This document shows, one piece after another, positions 26,793-36,962 of a DNA stretch of 64,000 bases. Origin of the DNA: a virus; IMG/VR virus record IMGVR_UViG_3300020404_002094, positions 1 through 64,000 of that record. One strand, 5' to 3'. Under the pieces are notes generated by a model. The model was given only the letters and a program-made list of their open reading frames with translations. It was not told the origin of the DNA and did no database searches. Numbering within the stretch: the stretch's first letter is position 1; the number at the start of each line of letters is the position of its first letter. The position numbers and the translations under genes are program-made.

Positions 26793-29700
26793 ATGTCAGG
26801 CATTTTAAATCAAACATTATATACTACTAATTTTGGTGTGTTAAGCACTGAAGATTTACGAGATATATTATTAAGTAAAAATTTACCTCCACCAACTAAT
26901 AGAACTTTAGTTGAAGGGGGTTTAACCTCTAAACTTGATGATATAGGTAATATTGTAAAAGTACCTGTTAATGGTGTACAAAGTGAAAATACTGTTATTT
27001 CTTATAACGAAGATGAAAATATCATTACGGAAGGAGAAAATTTCAGAGACACTCAAAACGTAAATAATAACAGATATATTCCGCCGACAGATGGTTATGA
27101 GGAATTTAGTGTTGTAATACCTTCTGAACCTTATTTCGATTCTTCAGTGAAAGATAGAATTCCATACCCTTTATTTTCTAATACTGAAAGTTTTACTTTA
27201 TTAAGTAGAGGAGATTCTCCTTATGTTACTTTTCCATTTGATGTTATAGACAAAATGTCAACACTAAATTATAACAATGAATCATCTTTAGGTATTATAG
27301 GTGCTGGAGAATTAAAAACTAACGTTATTAGTAAAGTTTCTCAAATACAAAATAAAATGTCTAGTGATTTAATTAAATTTGCTATAACATATTTTCAACC
27401 ACCTGAAGATGAAGCAACTGATTTTGAAGATAGAATGAGAGGAGAACCTTCAAACGGAGGAATTCTACCTGATGAATCGATAGGTTGGCAAGAATATAAT
27501 AGACAATTAAAAAGTAATAAAGGGGGTAAGAGTAATGATAAAAATCAGAGTTCTCCTGTTATATCTACAGAACAAAGAAGTAATTCTTTAATTAGTAATA
27601 CAGGTATCAATCAAACAACGTTTTTATTTAATGCTTTAGGTTTAAATTTATATGTACCAAATTATACAGACAGAAGATTATCATCAACATCTGATGGTGG
27701 TACATCTAGTAGATATTATATAGGTAGTGAAAGAACTACTAATAGAGGTAGTAAAATAATGACTACTTTTACTTCTGAAGATTTTAATGGTGCAGATGGT
27801 ATTAATTCAGAACAAGTAGGACAGACTACAGTTGGTAGGAATTATTATTGGGAATTTAAAGATAGTAATAATTTTAATAATAAAACTTTATTATCGGAGA
27901 CACAAAATTTAGTAAATAACTTTTCTGATGATGTGTACATAGATCAAACTAAAAAGTTTTTTAAAGATAGAGTAAAAGGTAGATTAATTAGTAGAGGTAA
28001 TGCTATAAGTAGTGAATCTTTTGAATCTGCAATTAAAAACGGTAAATTTTGTAGGGTATGGACACCAAATAATCCTTATAAATATAGTAATGCAATTAGA
28101 AAAAGTGGTTTATTTAGTTCAGATAGTAAAAATAAACCAGGTTTTTCTGTTACATCTGATAATGCATCTTTAAGTGTATTACAAAGTAACGGTTTTCCTA
28201 AGACACATTCTACAGAAATAGATAGAACAACATCTTTTAAAAAGTATATGTTATCTATTGAAAATTTAGCGTGGGCAGATAATTTAGCAGATTTAACATT
28301 AGATGAAATTGGACCTGGCGATCCATTAAGTAGAAATAAAGGTAGAATTATGTGGTTTCCTCCATATGATTTAGGATTTGATGAGAATATGAGTGCCAAT
28401 TGGACTAAAACAGATTTTATAGGTAGAGGTGAACCTGTATATACATATAATAATTCTACTCGTAGCGGACAGTTAAAATTTAAGGTATTGGTTGACCACC
28501 CTAAAGTAATAAATGCATATAGAGGTAGAAGAACAAATGAAATAGAAAGATTTTTTGCTGGTTGTATATCACCACAAGAGTTTTTAGATTTATTAGATAA
28601 TAGCCAAGGTGTTAGTCAAAATACTAAAAACGAAATAGAAAAAAAATTAAATATACAAAAACAACAATCTACTGCGTCTAACTATAGTGCTAGTGAAAAA
28701 TACGTATTAAAATTTGATAAAAATAGTGACACAGGTGTAAGTATCGATGCGGCATCTATAACAGAATTTTTAAATATTCAAAAAAATAGTGATAAAACAG
28801 TAAAAATTAATATCAATGGTTTTGCATCTAAAGATGAAACTAATGCAACTACGTTGGCTAGTAAAAGGGCTACTGACATCAAAGCACAAGTAGAATCGGT
28901 AGTAAACTCAATAAGTAATGTAAATTCTACTACTGTTGTAAAATCTAGTGTTATTGACATAAGTGGTGATGAGAATAGTAGGAGAGTAGACATTAAAATA
29001 AGTTATGATGCGGTTAATGATAATACCGCACAACACCAACAAACTGATATGAATAGTAATTTAGTTTCTCTACCTTTAGATTCACAAATAGTAGATAATT
29101 TAAGAATTGATGAAACAAGATATTTTGATTTCATAGGGGAGGAATATCCTGAGTATTTTGAAACTATTTCAGAAAAAATTAAATATTTTCATCCAGGATT
29201 CCACTCAACTACGCCAGAAGGTTTAAACACAAGATTAACATTTTTACAACAATGTTTAAGACAGGGACCTAGTATATATGATAAAGCTAACTCTACTGGT
29301 ATAAAAGCGCAAAACTTAGCTTTTGGTAGACCACCTATATGTATTTTAAGAATAGGTGATTACATTAACACTAAAATCACAATTAATAGTTTAAGTATTA
29401 CTTATGCTACTGGTAATTCACCTCAGTGGGATTTAAATCCAGAAGGTATAGGTGTACAACCAATGATGGCAGATGTTACATTATCTATTGATATTATAGG
29501 TGGGCAATCCTTACAAGGACCTATTAGTAGATTACAAAACGCATTATCATTTAATTACTATGCAAATACAGAAATGTATGAAAGAAGAAGTGATAAATTA
29601 GAAGTTGAAGCATTTATAGGTGCTAGAATAATTGATGGTAGAAATAGTCTATTTAGCGAATTATTACCGGGTATTGCAAATATAGGTCAAAAAATAAAAT

Positions 29701-30257
29701 TAATAGGAGACTCACCTAATGCTAGTCTTAAACAAGAAGTACCTCTAAATCAGGCATCACAGAATACTGGTGAGTCACAACCTACAATACCATCTAATAG
29801 TATTGAAATAAATATTAATCCTAATGGACAAAATGTAATAGTGGAAACACTTATAAATTCAATATTAACACCATTACCAAACCCCATAAATGTAGTTATA
29901 ACTGATAGTGGTAGTGATATAGTACATATAGATGAAGTATTCACTAGTAAAAGTAATACTATAGAACTAAGTAACATACCAATATTTAGTATTGCTTTTA
30001 GTCAATCTCAAGATATTGTAGACTTTAATGGCGATATACTAGATTTACAAGCGGAATATGATTCATTATCAAACACAAGTGCATATAACATAAATAGAAA
30101 AAGTCAAATACAAACAGAGATACAAAATATAGAAAACAGTATAGATGAATTAAAAGAATCTATAATTAGTGTTAGTATAAGTGTATCATATGAAAACGAT
30201 GGAGAAGAACTTCAACGTAATCAAACATTTACTATTTCAGATAATAAATTATTATAA
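26793..30257 (+). CDS. Baseplate protein with embedded OmpA-like domain
   Basis: 1154 residues. The conserved structural part near the C-terminus has 'FHPGFHSTTPEGLNTRLTFL' then 'GRPPICILRIGDYINTKITI' and 'WDLNPEGIGVQPMMADVTLS', a pattern I associate with tail-tube-cap or baseplate hub proteins of large myoviruses. At ~637-745 is an OmpA/MotB-like module: 'YVLKFDKNSDTGVSI', 'VKININGFASKDE', 'LASKRATDIKAQVESVV' and 'SRRVDIKISYD'. OmpA-like domains bind the peptidoglycan diaminopimelate peptide, so this part may grip cell wall on contraction. The N-terminal ~450 residues are low-complexity Ser/Asn-rich. Co-transcribed with 30263 and 30600. Confidence 0.8.
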   Translation: MSGILNQTLYTTNFGVLSTEDLRDILLSKNLPPPTNRTLVEGGLTSKLDDIGNIVKVPVNGVQSENTVISYNEDENIITEGENFRDTQNVNNNRYIPPTDGYEEFSVVIPSEPYFDSSVKDRIPYPLFSNTESFTLLSRGDSPYVTFPFDVIDKMSTLNYNNESSLGIIGAGELKTNVISKVSQIQNKMSSDLIKFAITYFQPPEDEATDFEDRMRGEPSNGGILPDESIGWQEYNRQLKSNKGGKSNDKNQSSPVISTEQRSNSLISNTGINQTTFLFNALGLNLYVPNYTDRRLSSTSDGGTSSRYYIGSERTTNRGSKIMTTFTSEDFNGADGINSEQVGQTTVGRNYYWEFKDSNNFNNKTLLSETQNLVNNFSDDVYIDQTKKFFKDRVKGRLISRGNAISSESFESAIKNGKFCRVWTPNNPYKYSNAIRKSGLFSSDSKNKPGFSVTSDNASLSVLQSNGFPKTHSTEIDRTTSFKKYMLSIENLAWADNLADLTLDEIGPGDPLSRNKGRIMWFPPYDLGFDENMSANWTKTDFIGRGEPVYTYNNSTRSGQLKFKVLVDHPKVINAYRGRRTNEIERFFAGCISPQEFLDLLDNSQGVSQNTKNEIEKKLNIQKQQSTASNYSASEKYVLKFDKNSDTGVSIDAASITEFLNIQKNSDKTVKININGFASKDETNATTLASKRATDIKAQVESVVNSISNVNSTTVVKSSVIDISGDENSRRVDIKISYDAVNDNTAQHQQTDMNSNLVSLPLDSQIVDNLRIDETRYFDFIGEEYPEYFETISEKIKYFHPGFHSTTPEGLNTRLTFLQQCLRQGPSIYDKANSTGIKAQNLAFGRPPICILRIGDYINTKITINSLSITYATGNSPQWDLNPEGIGVQPMMADVTLSIDIIGGQSLQGPISRLQNALSFNYYANTEMYERRSDKLEVEAFIGARIIDGRNSLFSELLPGIANIGQKIKLIGDSPNASLKQEVPLNQASQNTGESQPTIPSNSIEININPNGQNVIVETLINSILTPLPNPINVVITDSGSDIVHIDEVFTSKSNTIELSNIPIFSIAFSQSQDIVDFNGDILDLQAEYDSLSNTSAYNINRKSQIQTEIQNIENSIDELKESIISVSISVSYENDGEELQRNQTFTISDNKLL

Positions 30258-30262
30258 GTATT

Positions 30263-30589
30263 ATGAGTACAGAATATTATAACCGATATCAAAAATTCAA
30301 CTTTAATGGTAAATACACACCGTTACCATTTATAAAAATAGAGCCTAAATCTAGTGATAAATCAGTTTTATATAGACAAACTCAAAGTAGAATGGACAAA
30401 TTAAGTCAAGAATATTATGGAAACCCTTATCACGGTTGGTTAATTATGTTAGCTAATCCACAGTATGGGGGGGTAGAAGAGTCAATACCAAATAATGAAA
30501 TAATAAGAATACCTTTTCCGTTTAAAGACAGTTTACAACAATATATTTCTGAAGTACAAAAATATCAGAAATTAAACGGAACGGGTTAA
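30263..30589 (+). CDS. gp53: Baseplate wedge protein, gp53-like with LysM-type core
   Basis: 108 residues; T4 gp53 is 196. The segment 'RMDKLSQEYYGNPYHGWLIM' followed by 'LANPQYGG' and 'IPNNEIIRIPFP' is the LysM-like core of gp53-family wedge proteins (x-R-x-D-x-I-A-x-x-x-Y-G-d-x-x-x-W-x-I-x-x-A-N). It would join wedge subunits to the hub. It sits 5 nt after the 1154-residue baseplate gene and 10 nt before the 1900-residue one. Confidence 0.8.
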   Translation: MSTEYYNRYQKFNFNGKYTPLPFIKIEPKSSDKSVLYRQTQSRMDKLSQEYYGNPYHGWLIMLANPQYGGVEESIPNNEIIRIPFPFKDSLQQYISEVQKYQKLNGTG

Positions 30590-30599
30590 ATTTTAAGTT

Positions 30600-33500
30600 A
30601 TGGGAGAAGAAGAAAAAGATGTTGAGGTTAAACAAGTTGGTGCGGGTTTAATGTTAGTAGATCCTAACCCTTCAGGTAGAAATGTTTTACCTGCAGAAGA
30701 CATGTTTATTTATATTAGTTTGACTGCGGAAGAACGTAATAGGGGGGTGGCAACTATTGGTGAAAATGAAAATGAGTTTGAAGAGAGTAGATTTGGTATT
30801 ATTGAATTTGTATCAACAGAAGTAAAATACAATCAAGCTGGTGAACCACAAAAAAATATAATGGGAGATGTCAAATCTTATGCAACTACAAGTTATACTA
30901 ATATTGGGGGTATTCAAAACAGTTTAGGTAGTGGATTACTAGAAGGTTTCGGTATAACATCTATTAACATAAAATACAATACTAGTTTAATACCACAAGT
31001 AGACATTGATTTTACAGATGTAAGGGGTAGTGGGCTATTTGATGTTATAGAACAAGATAATAGAAAATCACCATATAGTATATTTTTTAAAATGCCTTAT
31101 CCTATTTTTAATTTGACTGTAAAGGGATATTTTGGTAAACCTGTATCATATTGTTTAAATTTGGTTAACTGGACATCAAAATTCGATGCTGGAACTGGTA
31201 ATTTTAATATTTCCGCAAATTTTTTAGGGTTTCAACAAGCATTTCTTGCAGATATTACAATAGGAGATATAATTGGTACACTTAATACAGAAATAGGATT
31301 AAAAAATTTAACTGAGTTACCACTCACAGTTGGGACAATTAAAAATGGAACAAGTGATGGAACTCAAACAATAGATACACCTTCATTAGATGATTTTGTG
31401 AAACAATTAAGTAAATTACAGATAGACTTAGAAGAATTAAAAATAGAAAATACTAAATATAAAGAACTACAAATATTAAATACACAGGAGAAAAAAGTAG
31501 AAGAAATATTAAGCTTTATTGGTAGTCCAATACCAAAAGCAAACATCGATACTTATAAGGACAAAACTAGTGCACCACCTTACTTATCACAATTAAATTC
31601 ACCAAATACAACAAATACAAGTGGAATTAAATCAGTAAATTTAACTTTAGGTGAAAATTATTTGTCTATAAGAGATTTATTATTTGTTAAGTCTACAATG
31701 ATTCCATCATTAAACTTATATATGAATGATTTAAATAATCTTATTACAGACTATGTTAATTTTTATGGTGAAAATAAAAGTAGTCTTAGTAATAATGATA
31801 ATATCGCTAAAGGAGTATTAGGTGGATCAGCAACGAAAAATACAGAGTACTGGAGATTTTCCGAAAATACAGATGGTGAAAACGTAAATTACGATGAGTT
31901 TACATTAAATTTTGGATCCGGTGCTGGTCAAAGTGGTTTCTTTTCTCCTTCAGAATTAAATAATATTAATAATCAAATTGATTTTTTTATAGATTTTGAA
32001 ATTTCTAAAAAAGGACAATTAACTTTACTTGAATTTATTGATGAAATAAGGCGTGAAGATAGTATATTAACTAAAAATAATCCAAGCGAATATGATGAAG
32101 CTAATAATAACTTTGATGTATCTCAAATTGTTATAAACGACTATTCTAAAGACACTAATAATAATGAGCCTGGTAACTTAAATAGTGGTTTTGGTAACGC
32201 TACACCTGGAATAATATTAGACTTTAGGGCAATCAGAATGATGGTGAATGATATGTTAATTAATATTCGTAAATCAAAAAAGAAAAAAGAGGAAAAATTA
32301 GTAGAAGAATTAAATAATTCTTTATCGGAAAGATTAGGGTATAAACCTACAATAGGTACAGTATTTCAGATACTATGTAATAATGCACAAGCTTTTTTAA
32401 TGACAATATTTGATATTGGTTATTCTGCAGAAAGGAAGAACAAAAAAAGACAAAAAGCATTAGAGTCTGCTGGTGTCACCAGTGATTTACAATTAAAAGA
32501 AGAATTTGATTTTAAAAGTCAAACAATATATGCGTTTCCTTCTTTGTTTGTTAAACAAGATGGAGGTTTTGTAGAAAAATTTATAGGATCAAAAGAAATA
32601 TTTAAACCTGAAGATACGGATGCTAGAACTGCTTTTCCTGAAATTAAATTTATTGAAAATTTAATTGAAGCTTTATTAAAAGAAGAAAAAAGTTTATTAG
32701 GTATTACTAAACAAGTTAATAAAGCTAAGGGTAGTAGTAGTGGTAATGATACAGATAACTGGATACCAATAAATCCAATAGACTGTGAAAAAAATCCGTT
32801 TTATTTGTTAAATGTTGCACAAACAAAAACCGCAGAAGGAAAAGATGTTTTATATGAAAAATTTATAAAAGCTTTAGTAGATAGATTTGTAATATTAAAA
32901 TATTATTCAACCGCAACAGGAGATTTTGGTACTATGAGTAAATATGCTACTTGGGATGGAATTTGGGCTAAAATATCCTTTATTGATAAAGAAAGTAAAG
33001 ATACTATTTACCAAATTTTAAATCAATTTTTAAAAGACAATCCATTAAATTTAACAGATAATACTAATAAAATAACTAAAATTGTTAACGAAAGAATAAA
33101 AGAATTAAATAGTGTCGAATACCAACAAAGTAATGATGAGGACACCATTTATAAGATAGATAATCCAAAAATGAGTAAACTTATTTTAGGTAATAGTATC
33201 AAAGGTAAAAAAATAATTAGAAATAAGGTAAATTTAACGGAAGAACAAAATATTGAAAATGTTAAAGAAGTTTTTGATAAGTCAGTAATTGATAGTAGTG
33301 TTGTTAAATATACGCAATGGATTAATTATATTGCTAATCGTAATTTATCTTATACATGTTGGTTAGAAAAACAAAGTAAATTATTATTAAAAAAAGCAGG
33401 TAAAGAAGGTAGTCTAACTTTTTCACTAAAAAGTGATATTACATTAATTGATGGGGGAATCAATCCTGCAGACAATCCAGTACCAAATACACCTATAGTT

Positions 33501-36302
33501 ACAGATTGGATTAACCTTTATAATAAAAAAGCTGAACCTGTAGAAGGTGAAAGTGATACAGAAAAACCAAAGTATTTAACAGATTCAAATTTATACACTA
33601 ATAACACTTCAGATTTATCTAAAGCACTTTTATTATTATCTACATTACCATTTAAAACTTGGTCTGAAACAGTAGAAAAAGATAAATTTAAAACTGGTAG
33701 TTTATTTTTTCTAAAACCACCAGTTATTTATATATTACCTAAATATTTTTTATACTATATTGGTGGTACTTTATGGAGAAATAGTTTAGAAATAGATCCC
33801 ATAACATGGGACGATTCTATATATAGTGGTTCATCTATACCCACACAAACAACATATATTAAACCTTTATGGTATGGTAAACAAACAAGTTTAAATAGTA
33901 GTTTGTTAGAGTTACCAGTACAGACAAAAAATAATTTAATAGATTATTTTACTAAATGGGTAAATGATGGAAGTTTTTCTAAATTTAGTAAAGCGGTAAT
34001 AGAATATTCTAATGATGATTTATCTATTGATGAAAAGTTTAAAAAAGGTATAAATTTAACAACCTTATTAAAAGAAACAGAAAAATTAATTGTTGTAACT
34101 AATGAAACTAGTTCTTCAGATTTTGATTCAGTCAATTTTAACAATTATTTAAATAAATTTAAACAAAGTTTTAATACAGAAATTAAAAGTAGTGATGGTA
34201 AAACAAATAAAACAGAATCAACTGATCAGACTAATAATATGGAGGATATTAAACAAGCTGCATATAATAGTATAAAAAATGTATACGATAGATGGGTGGC
34301 AGGTAACACATCCAAAAGGGAATTAGCTTTTAACGCTTGTGCCAAAGACAATAAAGACTTATTTAAGTATTTTAGGTTTGTTGATAGGGGGTTTAACGAT
34401 ATTGGTGATAAAGCTATAATAAATTTAGAAAGTGTTATTAGTATAAGTCAAAATTTAACTACTAATATGTATTTTTATATGTCTAAATTACTTAGAGACA
34501 GTAATTTTCTTTTTCAAATACTACCTAATTATGTTAACTATAGAGACCCGGAAGAAGTTTCTACTATGTTTAAACCTATAACTAATATTTCGGATAGAAA
34601 TGATAGTAGTGGTCCAACATATCTTTGCATTTACGCAGGAGGTGCGTCACAAGTATTAAATATAGAAGAACAAAATAGATATACATTTAAAAACGATGGG
34701 TTTAATTTGGATTTTCCACCTTCTGATATTTTAGCACCAAAGAAGTCAGAAAAAAGACAAGCAAGACAACAAAGTAGAAAAGAAAAAAGGAGACTTAGAA
34801 GAGAAGCTAAAGGTAAATCAGTATCTAATGCTTCTGAAGATAACATCAATTTAGTTGGTTTTAGAGTATCATTTGGTACAGAAAACCAAACAGTTTTTAA
34901 AAGTGTATCATTGAATCAACAAGAACACAAAGATACTGCGGAATACCATAAAACATTAACTGACTTAATTGATAAAAGAGGTGGTACTAGTAGGACTTAT
35001 CAAGGTACAGATTTATATAAGATGTTTAGATCTCGTTCATATACTTGTAGTGTTGAAGCTTTAGGTTGTATGAATATTCAACCTATGATGTATTTTCAAT
35101 TAGACAATGTACCTTTTTTCGATGGTGCATATATGATTTTAAATGTTACACATAATATCACCCCTAACCATATGACTACATCTTTTACTGGTGTAAGACA
35201 AAGTAAATATATAACACCAGTTGTAGATAAAATGACTACTTTTTTAAATATAGGTTTAGACGATACATTAGAAACAGAACCTATTTTACTTCAAAGTTCT
35301 ATAAGACAAGAAATTGATTTTAATACCGGTATTCCTGCAGATAAAGGTCCTGATGAAAATTTTAATTTTGATTCTATAACTGAAAGTAATTTAATAACTA
35401 TGGGGATAAGTAATGCATCCACAAATTTAGCTACTAATTTAAAAAATACTTTAAAAGGATTTCGTATTAAAAGTAATTCACAAGTTACTATGTTCTTAGC
35501 AAATGCTATGACAAAATCAAATAATTTTAGTATAGATGTTTTAACATGGAATAATTCAGATAGCGATAAAGGGTTTGGATTATATAGTCAAATCGATAAC
35601 CGATTTGGTAATCGAGATTTTGATACTACTAAAGACGCTTATGTTTTTAGACCTAGAGGTTTTATTCCTATCATAGGTAGGGATCAATATATGAGGTTTA
35701 GTGAAGACACAAAAACACCTATGACTAAATTAACTGGTGATACCATAGACATTAAAACATCATGTGAAATATCTGCATGGAGATGGACTAATTATCCTTA
35801 TAGTGGTAGTTATCAGAACAAAGGCAAAATAGATGAACAAGAAAAAGACAAAGCGAGAATAGAAGCAAGAATGAAAGTAAATCAAGAAAAAATTAACCTT
35901 TCACTAAAGGCAATTTCTCCTGAAGAAAGAATTGCTAGAGTGGTAGAAAATGATGAGTTAGAAAAAGAAATAAACGACATTAACAAAAAAATTGAAGAAT
36001 TATCTACACAAAAAGATACGAGATTAAAAAGTGAAGAAAACTACCCACCTGGTGGTTGGGCAAATGGTGGACAAGCTGAGAATTTTAATCATACTGTAAA
36101 TAGTTTAAATTTTAAAGATGGAAAAGATATAGAAGATTCGTTTGAAAACTTTGCAATAGTTTTAAACACTTTACCGGTAAAAGGTGGTGGAGATAAATTA
36201 ATAGGTCAAACAGTTGGTGGTACTAAATTTAAAAATAAAGGAGTAAATTTATATAAAGAAAATAAAAATTCTGATTTAACTATTGCACCATCCACTACAT
36301 AG
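30600..36302 (+). CDS. Giant baseplate hub protein with GH19-like C-terminal region
   Basis: 1900 residues. The N-terminal ~220 residues carry a beta-rich tube-like domain ('YPIFNLTVKGYFGKPVSYCL', 'NFNISANFLGFQQAF'). Residues ~1460-1570 include 'YKMFRSRSYTCSVEALGCMN' and 'HNITPNHMTTSFTGVRQSKY', typical of hub/spike-carrier domains. A very basic stretch (KKSEKRQARQQSRKEKRRLR) lies near residue ~1385. Residues ~1628-1735 recall GH19 chitinase/endolysin folds: 'FLANAMTKSNNF', 'VFRPRGFIPIIGRDQYMRFS' and 'CEISAWRWTN'. This would parallel the lysozyme part of T4 gp5. The Glu expected after 'FLA-x-x-x-H' is replaced (TKS), so activity is doubtful. Last gene of the 26793 unit. Confidence 0.7.
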   Translation: MGEEEKDVEVKQVGAGLMLVDPNPSGRNVLPAEDMFIYISLTAEERNRGVATIGENENEFEESRFGIIEFVSTEVKYNQAGEPQKNIMGDVKSYATTSYTNIGGIQNSLGSGLLEGFGITSINIKYNTSLIPQVDIDFTDVRGSGLFDVIEQDNRKSPYSIFFKMPYPIFNLTVKGYFGKPVSYCLNLVNWTSKFDAGTGNFNISANFLGFQQAFLADITIGDIIGTLNTEIGLKNLTELPLTVGTIKNGTSDGTQTIDTPSLDDFVKQLSKLQIDLEELKIENTKYKELQILNTQEKKVEEILSFIGSPIPKANIDTYKDKTSAPPYLSQLNSPNTTNTSGIKSVNLTLGENYLSIRDLLFVKSTMIPSLNLYMNDLNNLITDYVNFYGENKSSLSNNDNIAKGVLGGSATKNTEYWRFSENTDGENVNYDEFTLNFGSGAGQSGFFSPSELNNINNQIDFFIDFEISKKGQLTLLEFIDEIRREDSILTKNNPSEYDEANNNFDVSQIVINDYSKDTNNNEPGNLNSGFGNATPGIILDFRAIRMMVNDMLINIRKSKKKKEEKLVEELNNSLSERLGYKPTIGTVFQILCNNAQAFLMTIFDIGYSAERKNKKRQKALESAGVTSDLQLKEEFDFKSQTIYAFPSLFVKQDGGFVEKFIGSKEIFKPEDTDARTAFPEIKFIENLIEALLKEEKSLLGITKQVNKAKGSSSGNDTDNWIPINPIDCEKNPFYLLNVAQTKTAEGKDVLYEKFIKALVDRFVILKYYSTATGDFGTMSKYATWDGIWAKISFIDKESKDTIYQILNQFLKDNPLNLTDNTNKITKIVNERIKELNSVEYQQSNDEDTIYKIDNPKMSKLILGNSIKGKKIIRNKVNLTEEQNIENVKEVFDKSVIDSSVVKYTQWINYIANRNLSYTCWLEKQSKLLLKKAGKEGSLTFSLKSDITLIDGGINPADNPVPNTPIVTDWINLYNKKAEPVEGESDTEKPKYLTDSNLYTNNTSDLSKALLLLSTLPFKTWSETVEKDKFKTGSLFFLKPPVIYILPKYFLYYIGGTLWRNSLEIDPITWDDSIYSGSSIPTQTTYIKPLWYGKQTSLNSSLLELPVQTKNNLIDYFTKWVNDGSFSKFSKAVIEYSNDDLSIDEKFKKGINLTTLLKETEKLIVVTNETSSSDFDSVNFNNYLNKFKQSFNTEIKSSDGKTNKTESTDQTNNMEDIKQAAYNSIKNVYDRWVAGNTSKRELAFNACAKDNKDLFKYFRFVDRGFNDIGDKAIINLESVISISQNLTTNMYFYMSKLLRDSNFLFQILPNYVNYRDPEEVSTMFKPITNISDRNDSSGPTYLCIYAGGASQVLNIEEQNRYTFKNDGFNLDFPPSDILAPKKSEKRQARQQSRKEKRRLRREAKGKSVSNASEDNINLVGFRVSFGTENQTVFKSVSLNQQEHKDTAEYHKTLTDLIDKRGGTSRTYQGTDLYKMFRSRSYTCSVEALGCMNIQPMMYFQLDNVPFFDGAYMILNVTHNITPNHMTTSFTGVRQSKYITPVVDKMTTFLNIGLDDTLETEPILLQSSIRQEIDFNTGIPADKGPDENFNFDSITESNLITMGISNASTNLATNLKNTLKGFRIKSNSQVTMFLANAMTKSNNFSIDVLTWNNSDSDKGFGLYSQIDNRFGNRDFDTTKDAYVFRPRGFIPIIGRDQYMRFSEDTKTPMTKLTGDTIDIKTSCEISAWRWTNYPYSGSYQNKGKIDEQEKDKARIEARMKVNQEKINLSLKAISPEERIARVVENDELEKEINDINKKIEELSTQKDTRLKSEENYPPGGWANGGQAENFNHTVNSLNFKDGKDIEDSFENFAIVLNTLPVKGGGDKLIGQTVGGTKFKNKGVNLYKENKNSDLTIAPSTT

Positions 36303-36334
36303 TTTGTTTTTAACATAAAAAAATAGTATATTTG
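36303..36334 (+). promoter_or_regulatory. Bacteroidota-type promoter of the 36339 cluster
   Basis: TTTG at 36303-36306, a 20-nt spacer, then TATATTTG at 36327-36334. The ATG at 36339 lies 5 nt after the -7 box, where transcription should begin, so the first gene is predicted to be read from a leaderless mRNA. The -33 box abuts the stop codon of the 1900-residue gene. Confidence 0.75.
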
Positions 36335-36338
36335 TAAT

Positions 36339-36962
36339 ATGTATATTGGAAATATAGTAACTAAAGATAAATTTTCAGATAAAAAATATAATGTTTGTGA
36401 AAATATTTCACAAATAAACGATAATTTTATAACATTAATTATTGGTTGGGATGCAACTAAAGAAATTTATGGTGAAGAAAATGTTTCAATACTAAATAAG
36501 AAAATTGATGATAAAACTTTTTGGACTTTTAATAATAATGAAAGAAAAGTAGATTTAGAAATAGACTTAAAAAAATTTCAACACAGATGTTTGGATTTTA
36601 TAGATAATAAAAATAGTTATGTTTTTGTTGATTTAATACATGATAATCCTAAAAAAATAAGAAAAATAATAAGAAAAATATATTCATTAAATAATATTAT
36701 TACAATTATTAATGATGATATGGTATATTTATACGATAAAAATTTAGTTTTTGGATTAGACTTAAAAATATTATTATTTTTAGGTTTAGATATAGATAAA
36801 ATTAAACATAAAATAAATCAACTTTCTAAGGTAACTTTATCTGAAAATGAAATATTTAATAAATGTATAGGGTGTGTAGATTATAACAATAAAAAAATCA
36901 TACCATACATTTATAGATATGGAACAACAGACAAAAATAATCACACTAGCATCATTTGTTGA
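36339..36962 (+). CDS. Conserved phage protein of unknown function
   Basis: 207 residues, Lys/Ile/Asn-rich and acidic-basic mixed, with no signal peptide or membrane segment. Hydrophobic strands such as 'FITLIIGWDATKEIYGEEN', 'NSYVFVDLIHDNP', 'NIITIINDDMVYLYDKN' and 'LVFGLDLKILLFLGLDIDKI' suggest an alpha/beta Rossmann-like fold, but no nucleotide-binding loop is visible. Similar proteins, unnamed, occur in marine T4-like phages to my knowledge. It begins an early-type unit and overlaps the next gene by 44 nt. Confidence 0.65.
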   Translation: MYIGNIVTKDKFSDKKYNVCENISQINDNFITLIIGWDATKEIYGEENVSILNKKIDDKTFWTFNNNERKVDLEIDLKKFQHRCLDFIDNKNSYVFVDLIHDNPKKIRKIIRKIYSLNNIITIINDDMVYLYDKNLVFGLDLKILLFLGLDIDKIKHKINQLSKVTLSENEIFNKCIGCVDYNNKKIIPYIYRYGTTDKNNHTSIIC

